Below are positions 15,998 to 23,588 of a DNA stretch of 44,524 nucleotides, one piece after another (the stretch's first letter is position 1; each line of letters starts with the position of its first letter). A model generated the notes under the pieces. That model was not told the DNA's origin. It saw nothing but the letters and a program-made list of their open reading frames with translations, and searched no databases. The DNA is from Fibrobacterota bacterium (GTDB lineage Bacteria > Fibrobacterota > Fibrobacteria > UBA11236). The stretch lies in contig JAEKLQ010000058.1 of the NCBI GenBank assembly GCA_019509785.1, positions 1-44,524 on the forward strand, given 5' to 3'. The position numbers and the translations under genes are program-made.

Positions 15998-16034
15998 AGA
16001 CAATGTATTGACAACGATTGTCAATACATTGTCT
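15998..16034. repeat. Perfect AT-rich inverted repeat (17-bp arms, 3-base loop)
   Basis: Arms at 15998-16014 and 16018-16034 are perfect reverse complements (17 bp, beginning AGACAATG and ending CATTGTCT) around CGA. The element is markedly AT-rich in a GC-rich setting and lies between the convergent Wza-like and glycosyltransferase genes. Only CTCTGG follows it, with no T-run, so it is not a classical terminator. It could be a two-sided hairpin terminator, a protein-binding palindrome, or the scar or end of a small mobile element. Confidence 0.8.
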
Positions 16035-16087
16035 CTGGATAGGCGAACAAGTCCTTTCCCCGACTCCCCGCGACCGCTCGCCGCTTT

Positions 16088-17257
16088 TTAGGCTGCGAGC
16101 GCTTCGGCGTCCGCGGGGATGGCATCCTCGGCGGCGCGCCGGGCGGGAACCTCGAGCAGCGCGAATGCGGCGGCCACGCGGTTGCGCAGGGCCGCGAAGC
16201 TGAACTCCCGTTCCGCGAGGCGGCGACCGGCCGTGCCCATGCGGGCTCGCAAGGCGGGATTGTCGATCAGGGAGCTGAGGGCGGCGGCCCAGTCCTCGGC
16301 GCCGGCGCGGTAAGGCACCAGCACTCCGTTTTCCCCGTTATGCACGGCTTCGCGCACGCCGCCCACGTCGGTGGCTACGATGGGCAGGCCCGCAGCGCAG
16401 GCCTCCGTGGTGACCATGCCCATATGCTCCTTGCGCGTGGGGAAGACGAAAACGTCGGCGGTGCGGTAGGCTTCCACCAGCGCCTGCGGATCGGCATGGC
16501 CCAATCCCGCCAGATGCTCGACGTTGGCGGGCCATTCCCGGCCGATCAGGGCCGGGTCGTTGGACACGATGCGAAGGCGCGCGCGGCCGGCGAAACGCGC
16601 TTGGAACAACTCAAATAGGAAACGTCCGCCCTTGCGTTCGAAATCGTTACCCACGAAGAGGAGCACGGGAAGATCGCGCCGCGGTCCCGCCGGGGCCGGC
16701 TTCCAATGGCCGATGTCGATGCCGCCCGGGGCCACTACGATGCGATCCGGATCCACCCCGAAATCGTTCAGCAGGGAACGCGCGCACCAATGGGTCCGCG
16801 GCAAGAAGGCCTGCACGCGGCGGACGTAGGGGCGATAAGCCGGAGTCACCAAGCGCGATTTGAGGGCGCATCGGAGGGCGGCGCCCGGAGTAGGATCGGT
16901 GTCCCGGATGAGGCGATAGGACAGGACGTTGGTGGCATCATGGGCCAGGATCACCGGCAAGCGGGGATCGATCGCCGACAGGGCCGGCAGGATCTCGAAG
17001 CTCTGGAGGAAGACCGCATCGCAAGGCGGGGGCGGTTGCGCGCGCAATTTATGCCGCAGGATGGCCGGCCCGATGAAAAGGCCGGAGGCGCGCTGCCATA
17101 AGGGGACGTGCTTGCGCAGGGTCGCGTATTCCGGCCCATCCAGGAACACGTAATGGGGCTCAAGGCCCATGGACTCGGCGACCCGTTGCATCTGGCCCGA
17201 GAAGGTCCTCCCCCCCAGTACCCGGGACATGAGGAAGAGCACGCGTTTAGGCCGCAT
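16088..17257 (-). CDS. Glycosyltransferase family 4 (GT-B)
   Basis: 389 residues starting MRPKRVLFLMSRVLGG. The C-terminal GT4 donor-site pattern is clear: LLFVGNDFERKGGRFLFE, then ADVFVFPTRKEHMGMVTTEACAAGLPIVATDVGGVREAV, an EX7E-like motif that contacts the nucleotide sugar. It transfers a sugar from a nucleotide donor in the cytoplasm, probably onto the lipid-linked EPS repeat unit. The start overlaps the end of the upstream glycosyltransferase gene by 11 bases, so the three minus-strand transferases form one transcript. It is the last gene before the AT-rich palindrome. Confidence 0.9.
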   Translation of the reverse strand: MRPKRVLFLMSRVLGGRTFSGQMQRVAESMGLEPHYVFLDGPEYATLRKHVPLWQRASGLFIGPAILRHKLRAQPPPPCDAVFLQSFEILPALSAIDPRLPVILAHDATNVLSYRLIRDTDPTPGAALRCALKSRLVTPAYRPYVRRVQAFLPRTHWCARSLLNDFGVDPDRIVVAPGGIDIGHWKPAPAGPRRDLPVLLFVGNDFERKGGRFLFELFQARFAGRARLRIVSNDPALIGREWPANVEHLAGLGHADPQALVEAYRTADVFVFPTRKEHMGMVTTEACAAGLPIVATDVGGVREAVHNGENGVLVPYRAGAEDWAAALSSLIDNPALRARMGTAGRRLAEREFSFAALRNRVAAAFALLEVPARRAAEDAIPADAEALAA

Positions 17258-18431
17258 CCAGCACCCCCTGCGGCCGGGGCTCGAGGGCCGGGTCCCGGGC
17301 CTGCACCTGGCGCAACACGCGTCCGTAGAAATCGAACAGCCTGCGGAAATAATGCTCCGCGTTCCACTCCGCCAGCGAGCGCATGCGCGCATGCATGCCC
17401 AGCTCCTTGCGGAGGTTATCATCGCCCATCAGGCGATCGAGCTTGGCCGCCAGATCCTGCGCATCGTTGGGCCGGAACAGGAGCCCGTCCACCTCGTTCT
17501 CGATCACGGTGGGGATGCCTTCCAGATCCGATCCCAAGCGCGGCTTGGCGCAGGCGGCCGCTTCCAGAAGCACCCGGCCCATGGCTTCGGTGCGCGAAGG
17601 CAGGACGAAGATGCCGCAGCGGCCCATGTGGGCGGGCATGTCCGAAGGCAGGACCGGCGGTTGGTGGAAAATGCCGGGGTGGCCGCCCATGCGTTCCTTC
17701 AGCTCGCGATCGTCCGGATACCAACCCAGGATCTTCAGCTTCCACGCGGGATGCCGGGGGGACACGGCCTTGAACGCCTCGATCAAAAGATCCACGCCCT
17801 TGAGGCGGAAAGGATAACCCACGAACAGGATGGTTTTCTCCTCGCCCAGATCGGTGAACGGTTCCAGGTTCACGAAGTCGAAGAAATACTCCACCACGGG
17901 CGTTTTGATGCGATCCTGGTAATGCTTCAGTTGGGACGGGAACAGGGTCTTGATCCCGTCCGAGCGCGCGAGGGTGAAGCCGACCACCCGGGGATAGAGC
18001 CAGCGTTTGCAGGCGAGGGCGAAGCGGGATCCACCCTCCAGGTAATTGGCATAGGAGTCGTATACGCCGTTGACTTCGGGGGCGAAACGGGCGCCGGCCA
18101 GGCGCGCGACCAGAAGGCCGATCAGGCCCGAGCGCAGGGGATCGTAGGCCACCACCAAATCCCATCGCTCGCCGCCCAGGCGCGCGGCCAACCCTAAGCG
18201 CACCCCGTAGAGGAGGTATTTGACGTGCATCCAGGGCTTCCAGAAGGCCCCGCGGCGATAGCGCAGGGCGGTCAATCGGAAGCGTCCGCAATCGTGATCG
18301 CCCGGCTTTTCCATGGTCGTGACGATACGGCCCTCGAAGCGCTCCGAAAGGCGTTCCATGCGCTTGCGCAGGGTGGTGGGGATTTCCCATAGCGGGCCCG
18401 GCAGGACCACCAAAAGGCGGTTGCGAATCAT
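17247..18431 (-). CDS. Glycosyltransferase family 4 (GT-B)
   Basis: 394 residues starting MIRNRLLVVLPGPLWE; the ATG is one base after the stop of the membrane GT2 gene. The N-terminal half has an acceptor Rossmann-like pattern (WDLVVAYDPLRSGLIGLLVARL). The C-terminal half has the donor motifs KTILFVGYPFRLKGVDLLIEAF and CGIFVLPSRTEAMGRVLLEAAACAKP, with the two Glu of EX7E. It is one of the sequential sugar transferases of EPS module 1. The acceptor and the sugar cannot be read from sequence. Confidence 0.9.
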   Translation of the reverse strand: MIRNRLLVVLPGPLWEIPTTLRKRMERLSERFEGRIVTTMEKPGDHDCGRFRLTALRYRRGAFWKPWMHVKYLLYGVRLGLAARLGGERWDLVVAYDPLRSGLIGLLVARLAGARFAPEVNGVYDSYANYLEGGSRFALACKRWLYPRVVGFTLARSDGIKTLFPSQLKHYQDRIKTPVVEYFFDFVNLEPFTDLGEEKTILFVGYPFRLKGVDLLIEAFKAVSPRHPAWKLKILGWYPDDRELKERMGGHPGIFHQPPVLPSDMPAHMGRCGIFVLPSRTEAMGRVLLEAAACAKPRLGSDLEGIPTVIENEVDGLLFRPNDAQDLAAKLDRLMGDDNLRKELGMHARMRSLAEWNAEHYFRRLFDFYGRVLRQVQARDPALEPRPQGVLDAA

Positions 18432-18432
18432 G

Positions 18433-19635
18433 CTATCTCCGGGATGGGGCCCACAGGGTGATGCGCTCGCCGCGCAGGTACCGGAACCAGGCGGCCAGGA
18501 TGGCCGCATTCACTTGGGCGAAGAAGAAGGGGATCTTGATCAGCAGGTTGTCCCGCGCGGCAGGGAAGGCGAGGCCGATGACGGCCAGGCCCCAGAAGCC
18601 GGTCTGCATCACCGCCAGCGCTTGCGCCAGCGGGTCGCCCAAGGCGGCGCCCAAAGCCGTGACGGGGATGAGGAGGATCATGAAGACGGGGGCCAGCCAG
18701 CGCATCAGTTTGTGGCTCAAGAGCTGGAAGGAGAAAAAACCGAAGCGGCGGAAATCCAGCAGCTCCAGGTTCGCGAAGAAAGCGGTGATGCCCCGAACCA
18801 GGGTCCGCACCTTGCGCTGGTATTCGCTTTGACCGCGCTTGATGTCGCGGTAATACCCGATCACGCTGTCGTCGGAAACGGCGATATAGCCCTTGCGCAC
18901 GCAATTGAGGACGGTATTGAAATCGGAGGGCAGGTTTTCCGCCCAGGGCATGCAAACGGAGCGCCGGGCCGCGAAGAACGATCCCGACATCCCCACCAGC
19001 CCGCGCACTTCCGATTCCAGGCGGCGCAGAAGCATCTCGTAGCGCACGTAAAGGTTCTCGCCCGAGGGCTTGCCCGCCTCGTCCACCATCTTGTCGGTGG
19101 AACTCAAGGCCCCCACCCGCGGATCGTCGAAGGCGCGGGACAAACGGCGCAGGGCGTCATGATCCAGCAAGGTACCCACGTCGGTGAAGACCAGGACGTC
19201 GCCGGTACTGCGCAGGATGGCCTGCTTTTGCGCATGCTCCTTGCCTTTGCGGTCCTCCACGCGCACCAGCTTCACGCCGGGAAAGCCTTCCACGATGGCA
19301 TCGGTCCCGTCGCTGGAAGCATCGGAGGCGACCAGGATTTCCAATCGGCCCGGATCGTAATCCAACGTGAGGCTATTCTCGAGCTTGGGCCGGATCCGTT
19401 CCGATTCGTTATGCGCGGTGATGATCAGGGACATGCGCGGCGCCTCTTCGCTGCGCAGGGCCCCGCCGGTAAGGGCGGCGCCATCGGCAAGGGTCGCCAC
19501 ACCGGCGCGGGCGGCCCCGCCGGACCCCGGGGATCGGCCCGCCAATTTGCGGGCCGCCACGAGCACCAAGGGATACACGCAGTATGAATAGACGGAAAGG
19601 AAGACCAATATGATCAGAGAAAGGGTCGCATTCAT
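18433..19635 (-). CDS. Membrane glycosyltransferase family 2
   Basis: 400 residues. An N-terminal membrane helix (LSLIILVFLSVYSYCVYPLVLVA) is followed by a GT-A domain: SLIITAHNESERI, LEILVASDASSDGTD, VLVFTDVGTLLD in the position of the metal-binding acidic motif, and QRKVRTLVRG where processive enzymes carry QxxRW. Three or four C-terminal membrane helices end near LWAPSRR. This layout fits enzymes that start or extend a polysaccharide at the inner membrane. A good GGAGGAG lies 8 bases before the ATG. It heads the minus-strand GT2-GT4-GT4 unit. A linker rich in Gly/Ala (about residues 35-65) separates the first helix from the catalytic domain. Confidence 0.9.
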   Translation of the reverse strand: MNATLSLIILVFLSVYSYCVYPLVLVAARKLAGRSPGSGGAARAGVATLADGAALTGGALRSEEAPRMSLIITAHNESERIRPKLENSLTLDYDPGRLEILVASDASSDGTDAIVEGFPGVKLVRVEDRKGKEHAQKQAILRSTGDVLVFTDVGTLLDHDALRRLSRAFDDPRVGALSSTDKMVDEAGKPSGENLYVRYEMLLRRLESEVRGLVGMSGSFFAARRSVCMPWAENLPSDFNTVLNCVRKGYIAVSDDSVIGYYRDIKRGQSEYQRKVRTLVRGITAFFANLELLDFRRFGFFSFQLLSHKLMRWLAPVFMILLIPVTALGAALGDPLAQALAVMQTGFWGLAVIGLAFPAARDNLLIKIPFFFAQVNAAILAAWFRYLRGERITLWAPSRR

Positions 19636-19802
19636 TTAATCGCTCCTCCGCCCACGCGGCCGGCGGACGATCCTAAACTAAATTCCGCCGTCCCCATGGC
19701 GGAATTATTCACAGGACCCTGAAACCGGGAGGTTACGGTCCCGTTCATGGCCTTCCCCGCGCTTGTAGGTCCGGTTCCCAAAAGCGTATTTGAATCGGAC
19801 AT
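19632..19802 (-). CDS. Possible small ORF (56 aa) overlapping the GT2 start
   Basis: An ATG at 19802 opens a 56-codon frame (MSDSNTLLGTGPTSAGKAMN... ending GGGAIK) whose TGA overlaps the GT2 ATG as ATGA, the same coupling style used elsewhere in this locus. Its Ser/Gly/Thr-rich content is unlike the Arg/Pro-rich shadow frames of this genome, and no gene lies opposite. The Shine-Dalgarno-like AGGGG is too close to the start. I recognise no family. It may be a leader peptide or chance. Confidence 0.25.
   Translation of the reverse strand: MSDSNTLLGTGPTSAGKAMNGTVTSRFQGPVNNSAMGTAEFSLGSSAGRVGGGAIK
19681..19706. promoter_or_regulatory. Inverted repeat between divergent glycosyltransferase units
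   Basis: AATTCCGCC (19681-19689) and GGCGGAATT (19698-19706) are perfect 9-bp arms with an 8-base spacer, in the 185-base gap between the GT2 start (19635) and the divergent GT4 start (19821). It is well placed to act as an operator for both directions. It also falls inside the small ORF. Confidence 0.4.
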
Positions 19803-19820
19803 CCCCTGCCGGCGGAAACC

Positions 19821-20981
19821 ATGCCCATTACCGCATCCGAAACATCCGCGACGTCCCGCATGACCGTGGCCCATGCCATCCACAGCGGGGGTTTCTACGG
19901 CGCCGAAAAGGTGCTCTGCGACCTCGCGCGCGAGCAGGCCGCCGCTTCGCCCTATGCGCCGCGCCTTTTGGCCTTGCTCGATCCCGATCAGGCCGGCAAC
20001 GAAGTCTGCGTCCGCGCCGCGGCGATGGGGGTTCCCGTCGATCACGTGCGCGCCAAGCCGGGCCTTTCCTGGGAAGGCCTGCGGGCCTACGCGCTGGCTT
20101 TGAACGCGAGCGGCGCCTCCCTGGTGCATTCCCACGGCTACAAGGCCACCGTCTTCCATCTGCTTTCGCGCTGGCTGGGCTTCCACCGCGTGCCCTTGAT
20201 CGTCACCGCCCATGGCTACCCCAAGGACTCGGGCGGCCGCAAGGCATCCCTATACAGATGGTTGGACCTGGGGCTTCTGACCGCCGCCGATTGCGTAGTG
20301 GCCGTCTCGCGCGAGATGGAAGGCTACCTGCGCGCGCATAATCCCTTGTGCAGACCCTGCACCATCCCCAACGGCATCGCCGCGCAGGCGGAGGTCAAAG
20401 GGGAACATCCCCTGCGCGCCGCCTTGGGGACCGCCCCGGACGTACCCATCATCGGGACGGCGGGGCGCATGGCGCCCATGAAGAACCACGCCCTGCTCAT
20501 CCGCGCTTACGCCCGCGTACGCGCCAATCTCCCTTGCCGCTTGGCCATCCTCGGCGACGGGCCTTTGCGCCCCGAGCTGGAAGCCCTTTGGCGCGAACTC
20601 ATCCCCGACGAAGAGCCGGGCCTGTTCCCGTTCCAGCCCAAAGTCCTGGAATGGATGGCCGATATGGACGTGTTCGCCATGCCTTCCAACGACGGCGAAG
20701 GCCTGCCCATCGCCCTGCTCGAAGCCGGGATGCTATCGCGCGCCGTGGTCGTATCCGACGTGGGTGGCATGCCCGAGGTCGTCTCCGACTGGGTTTCCGG
20801 GCGCGTGTTCCCCCGCGGAAACGAAATCGCCTTGGCCCGCGCGCTGGAAGACCTGCTGGCGGATCCGGGGCGGCGGGAATCCTTCGGGAGGAATCTGCGC
20901 GCCGAGGTCCTCGCCCAACACGATATCCGCGCGGTCCATGCGCGCTATATGGAGGCCTATGCGCACGCCCTGGCCGCCTGA
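19821..20981 (+). CDS. Glycosyltransferase family 4 (GT-B)
   Basis: 386 residues. The acceptor half shows TVAHAIHSGGFYGAEKVLCDLA (residues 14-35) and LVHSHGYKATVFHLL. The donor half shows IIGTAGRMAPMKNHALLIRAY and MDVFAMPSNDGEGLPIALLEAGMLSRAVVVSDVGGMPEVV. The start is ATG 19821; ATG 19860 (MTVAHAIHS) matches the conserved domain start and is an alternative. It opens a five-gene plus-strand run (GT4-GT4-ligase-flippase) in which each gene overlaps the next. A GT-B sugar transferase of EPS assembly, acting on the cytoplasmic face; the sugar is unknown. Confidence 0.9.
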   Translation: MPITASETSATSRMTVAHAIHSGGFYGAEKVLCDLAREQAAASPYAPRLLALLDPDQAGNEVCVRAAAMGVPVDHVRAKPGLSWEGLRAYALALNASGASLVHSHGYKATVFHLLSRWLGFHRVPLIVTAHGYPKDSGGRKASLYRWLDLGLLTAADCVVAVSREMEGYLRAHNPLCRPCTIPNGIAAQAEVKGEHPLRAALGTAPDVPIIGTAGRMAPMKNHALLIRAYARVRANLPCRLAILGDGPLRPELEALWRELIPDEEPGLFPFQPKVLEWMADMDVFAMPSNDGEGLPIALLEAGMLSRAVVVSDVGGMPEVVSDWVSGRVFPRGNEIALARALEDLLADPGRRESFGRNLRAEVLAQHDIRAVHARYMEAYAHALAA

Positions 20982-22272
20982 GCCCGCCCAAGCCTCCGCA
21001 GCGGCCGATACGACCGCGACGAGCGGCCCGGAGGCCCGCGCCGACGCCGATGCGAACGCCCGGCCGGCCGCACCCATCGCCACCTCGCCCGTAACGCACG
21101 CCCCCGGCCGTCCCCTGCGCATCCTGCAGATCAGCCATGACCTCAAGCCCGGCGGCCTCCAGCGCGTGGTGATCGATTTGGCCCAGGGCCTCCGGCGGCT
21201 GGGCCATGACGCGCATATCTGCTCCCTGCGCGGCACCGGGCCCCTCTCCGCGGAGATCCGCGCGCGGGGCATCCCGCTCCGGGAAATGCCCTGGCCGGAG
21301 CGCGGATCCGATCGCCGGATGTTCCTGAAGGTAACCCACCTGTTACGGGAACATCGGTATGACGTGGTGCATACGCATAACACCCAGCCTTTCCTGGACG
21401 GCGGGCTGGCGGCCCTTCTGGCCCGCGTGCCGGTCCGCATCCATACCGATCATGCCCGCCCCTTCCCCGACAAGATGAGATACATGCTCATGGAACGCCT
21501 GATGTCCCTCGCTTACGACCAGGTGGTGGGGGTGTCGGCGCATACCGCCGAAGCATTGCGGCGATACGAAGGCATTTCCCGCCGCAAGCTGGCGGTGATC
21601 CCCAACGGCATTGACGGGGAATGGTATCGCGCCGAATGCGCCCGCGCCGATCGCGCGCGTTTGCGGGCGGAGGCCGGCTTGGGCCGCTTCCGGAACGTGT
21701 TCGGCCTGGGCGCGCGCCTGGAAGCGCAGAAGGGGATCGCCTTCCTGATCGATGCCATGCCCGCCATCCTGGCACGCCATCCCGACTCCGCCTTGGCGCT
21801 GGCCGGTTCGGGATCCCTGGAAGGCGAGCTGAAGGAAAAGGCCCGCGCCTTGGGGGTTGCCGATCACGTGCGCTTCCTGGGATCCTACCCGCAGTTGTTG
21901 CGCTTTTATCCCATGCTCGATTTCCTGGTGCTGCCCTCGTTATGGGAAGGCCTCCCGCTTTGCATCCTCGAGGCCATGAGCCTGGGGCTGCCCATCATCG
22001 CGACGGAGGTGGGCGGCGTAGGCGATGCCTTGCAGGACGGGCGGACGGCCCGCCTGCTGCCCGCGGCCGATTCGGCCGCCTTGGCGCGGGCGGTGGTCGG
22101 CTTCCTGGACGCGCCCGAGGCCGCGCGCGAATTGGGCCGGGCCGCGCGCCGCGCCTTCGACGAACGCCACGATGCCGCGGTCATGGTGCGCGGCTATCTG
22201 GACTTGTACGGGCGGAAATCCAACGGAACGGGATCGCCGGGAACGCGATCGGTCGGGGATCGGCGCGCATGA
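20959..22272 (+). CDS. Glycosyltransferase family 4 (GT-B)
   Basis: 437 residues. The ATG at 20959 lies inside the previous gene (23-base overlap) just after GGAGG. The first 50 residues are a disordered Ala/Pro/Asp-rich extension. The catalytic part then begins LRILQISHDLKPGGLQRVVIDLA, a typical GT4 opening, and continues with VVHTHNTQPFLDGGLAALL, NVFGLGARLEAQKGIAFLIDA and LPSLWEGLPLCILEAMSLGLPIIATEVGG. The last motif carries the EX7E donor-site glutamates. The stop overlaps the polymerase/ligase start as ATGA. It acts in the same EPS pathway. Confidence 0.9.
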   Translation: MRTPWPPEPAQASAAADTTATSGPEARADADANARPAAPIATSPVTHAPGRPLRILQISHDLKPGGLQRVVIDLAQGLRRLGHDAHICSLRGTGPLSAEIRARGIPLREMPWPERGSDRRMFLKVTHLLREHRYDVVHTHNTQPFLDGGLAALLARVPVRIHTDHARPFPDKMRYMLMERLMSLAYDQVVGVSAHTAEALRRYEGISRRKLAVIPNGIDGEWYRAECARADRARLRAEAGLGRFRNVFGLGARLEAQKGIAFLIDAMPAILARHPDSALALAGSGSLEGELKEKARALGVADHVRFLGSYPQLLRFYPMLDFLVLPSLWEGLPLCILEAMSLGLPIIATEVGGVGDALQDGRTARLLPAADSAALARAVVGFLDAPEAARELGRAARRAFDERHDAAVMVRGYLDLYGRKSNGTGSPGTRSVGDRRA

Positions 22273-23588
22273 GCCCCTATCGCGTCGGCTTCTGGACTTG
22301 GTTGGCTTACCTGCTGATCGATTTCGGCCAGGTCCATCGCATCGTCCCGGGCATGTCCCATCTGTTCCTCGGGGCCCTGGCCACCGTCACCTTGATCGTG
22401 CTGGTCTTGACCGAACTCCCCCGCGGCCTTACCGCCCCCGGAGGCGGCTGGTTCAGGCCCCTGGTGGTCTGGCGGGTGCTCTTCCTTTTCGCCATCGCCA
22501 CCGGCCTTCTCTTGGCGGTGACCCAGGGCCGCGCCTTGATGGTTCTGAAGACCGAATTCCCGCGCTTCCTCGCCGCCTTCCTGGGCGCGCTGCTTTTCCT
22601 CCGGAGCGTGGACGATTTGCGCAAAGTGCTGAACGCCATGCTGGTGATGGACTTCCTGCTTTCGGCCTGGGTCATCGCCCATCACGGGCACGGGCCGGGC
22701 CTGTACATCGACGAGAACGACGTGGCCCTGGTGCTGGTGATGCTCCTCCCCTTCCCCTTCCTGCGCATCTTCGCGCCGGACAGCAAGGTAACGGCGCGGT
22801 TACTATCCATCGGGATCTTCGGGTTATCCCTTTGCGCCATCGGCATCACCTTGTCCCGCGGGGCCATGGTGGGCAGCATCCCCGCCCTGCTCTTCTGCTG
22901 GATGAAGAGCCGTCAGAAGGTCCTGAGCCTGGCGCTGGGCGGCCTGGCGCTGGTCTTGGCGGTGCTGTTCGCGCCGCCCACCTTCACCAAGGAATTCGAA
23001 TCCATCAGCGATACCCACGAGAGCACCGCCGAGGCCCGCCGCTACTATTGGGATCTCTCGACCCAGATGTGGCCGCATCGCCCCATCTTCGGGGTGGGCG
23101 CCATGTGTTGGGGCAATGCGCTCTATTCCGGGCTCTTCACCACTCCCGATCGGCGCGCGCATATGACGCCGCATTCGATTTATTTCCAGTGCTGGACCGA
23201 GCTGGGCCTGTTCGGCATGACTTGCTGGATCGGCTTCATCCTCGCCGCCTTCCGCGAAACGCGCTCCTTGGGCCGACGCAAGCTGAACGCGGGCCTGGCC
23301 ATGGTCGCCGATGCCGATCCCGATCCTCTCCAAGTGGCCCGTCTGCGGGCCACCATGGATTTCGTCGGCCCCTTCTCTTCCTGCCTCGCCATCGGTATGG
23401 TCGGATACCTCGTGAGCGGCGCCTTCCTCTCGGTGCTTTTCTACCCGGGCTTCGCCCTCTTCGCGGCCATCGCCCAGGCCACGGCTGCCGTGTGGCGGCG
23501 GGAGCTTTTGACCGAAGCCATGCGGGCCCGCGCGGGCGATCAGCCCGTTCCGCGCAGGGCGGAAGCGGCGCAATGGGTCGCTTCATGA
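22269..23588 (+). CDS. O-antigen ligase / Wzy-like polymerase (multi-pass membrane)
   Basis: 439 residues with about ten to twelve predicted membrane helices. The layout is that of the Wzy/WaaL family: a short periplasmic segment around AHHGHGPGLYIDENDVAL, the ITLSRGAMVGSIPALL helix, and a large periplasmic loop (about residues 240-310) with HRPIFGVGAMCWGNAL and MTPHSIYFQCWTELG, where ligases carry their functional Arg and His. It resembles the O-glycosylation ligase-like proteins of exosortase/EPS loci. It would polymerise or ligate undecaprenyl-linked repeat units on the periplasmic face. It overlaps both neighbours by 4 bases (ATGA). Polymerase and ligase cannot be separated from sequence. 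Confidence 0.85.
   Translation: MSPYRVGFWTWLAYLLIDFGQVHRIVPGMSHLFLGALATVTLIVLVLTELPRGLTAPGGGWFRPLVVWRVLFLFAIATGLLLAVTQGRALMVLKTEFPRFLAAFLGALLFLRSVDDLRKVLNAMLVMDFLLSAWVIAHHGHGPGLYIDENDVALVLVMLLPFPFLRIFAPDSKVTARLLSIGIFGLSLCAIGITLSRGAMVGSIPALLFCWMKSRQKVLSLALGGLALVLAVLFAPPTFTKEFESISDTHESTAEARRYYWDLSTQMWPHRPIFGVGAMCWGNALYSGLFTTPDRRAHMTPHSIYFQCWTELGLFGMTCWIGFILAAFRETRSLGRRKLNAGLAMVADADPDPLQVARLRATMDFVGPFSSCLAIGMVGYLVSGAFLSVLFYPGFALFAAIAQATAAVWRRELLTEAMRARAGDQPVPRRAEAAQWVAS

Noticed and set aside
15998-16034. Palindrome as a classical rho-independent terminator
   Set aside because: No T-run on either side, and the stem is AT-rich; kept as a repeat of unknown role.
19749-19762. GG-N10-GC sigma-54-like pattern before the GT4 gene
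   Set aside because: Only the dinucleotides fit (TGGCC...CGCGCT). Such matches are frequent by chance in GC-rich DNA.
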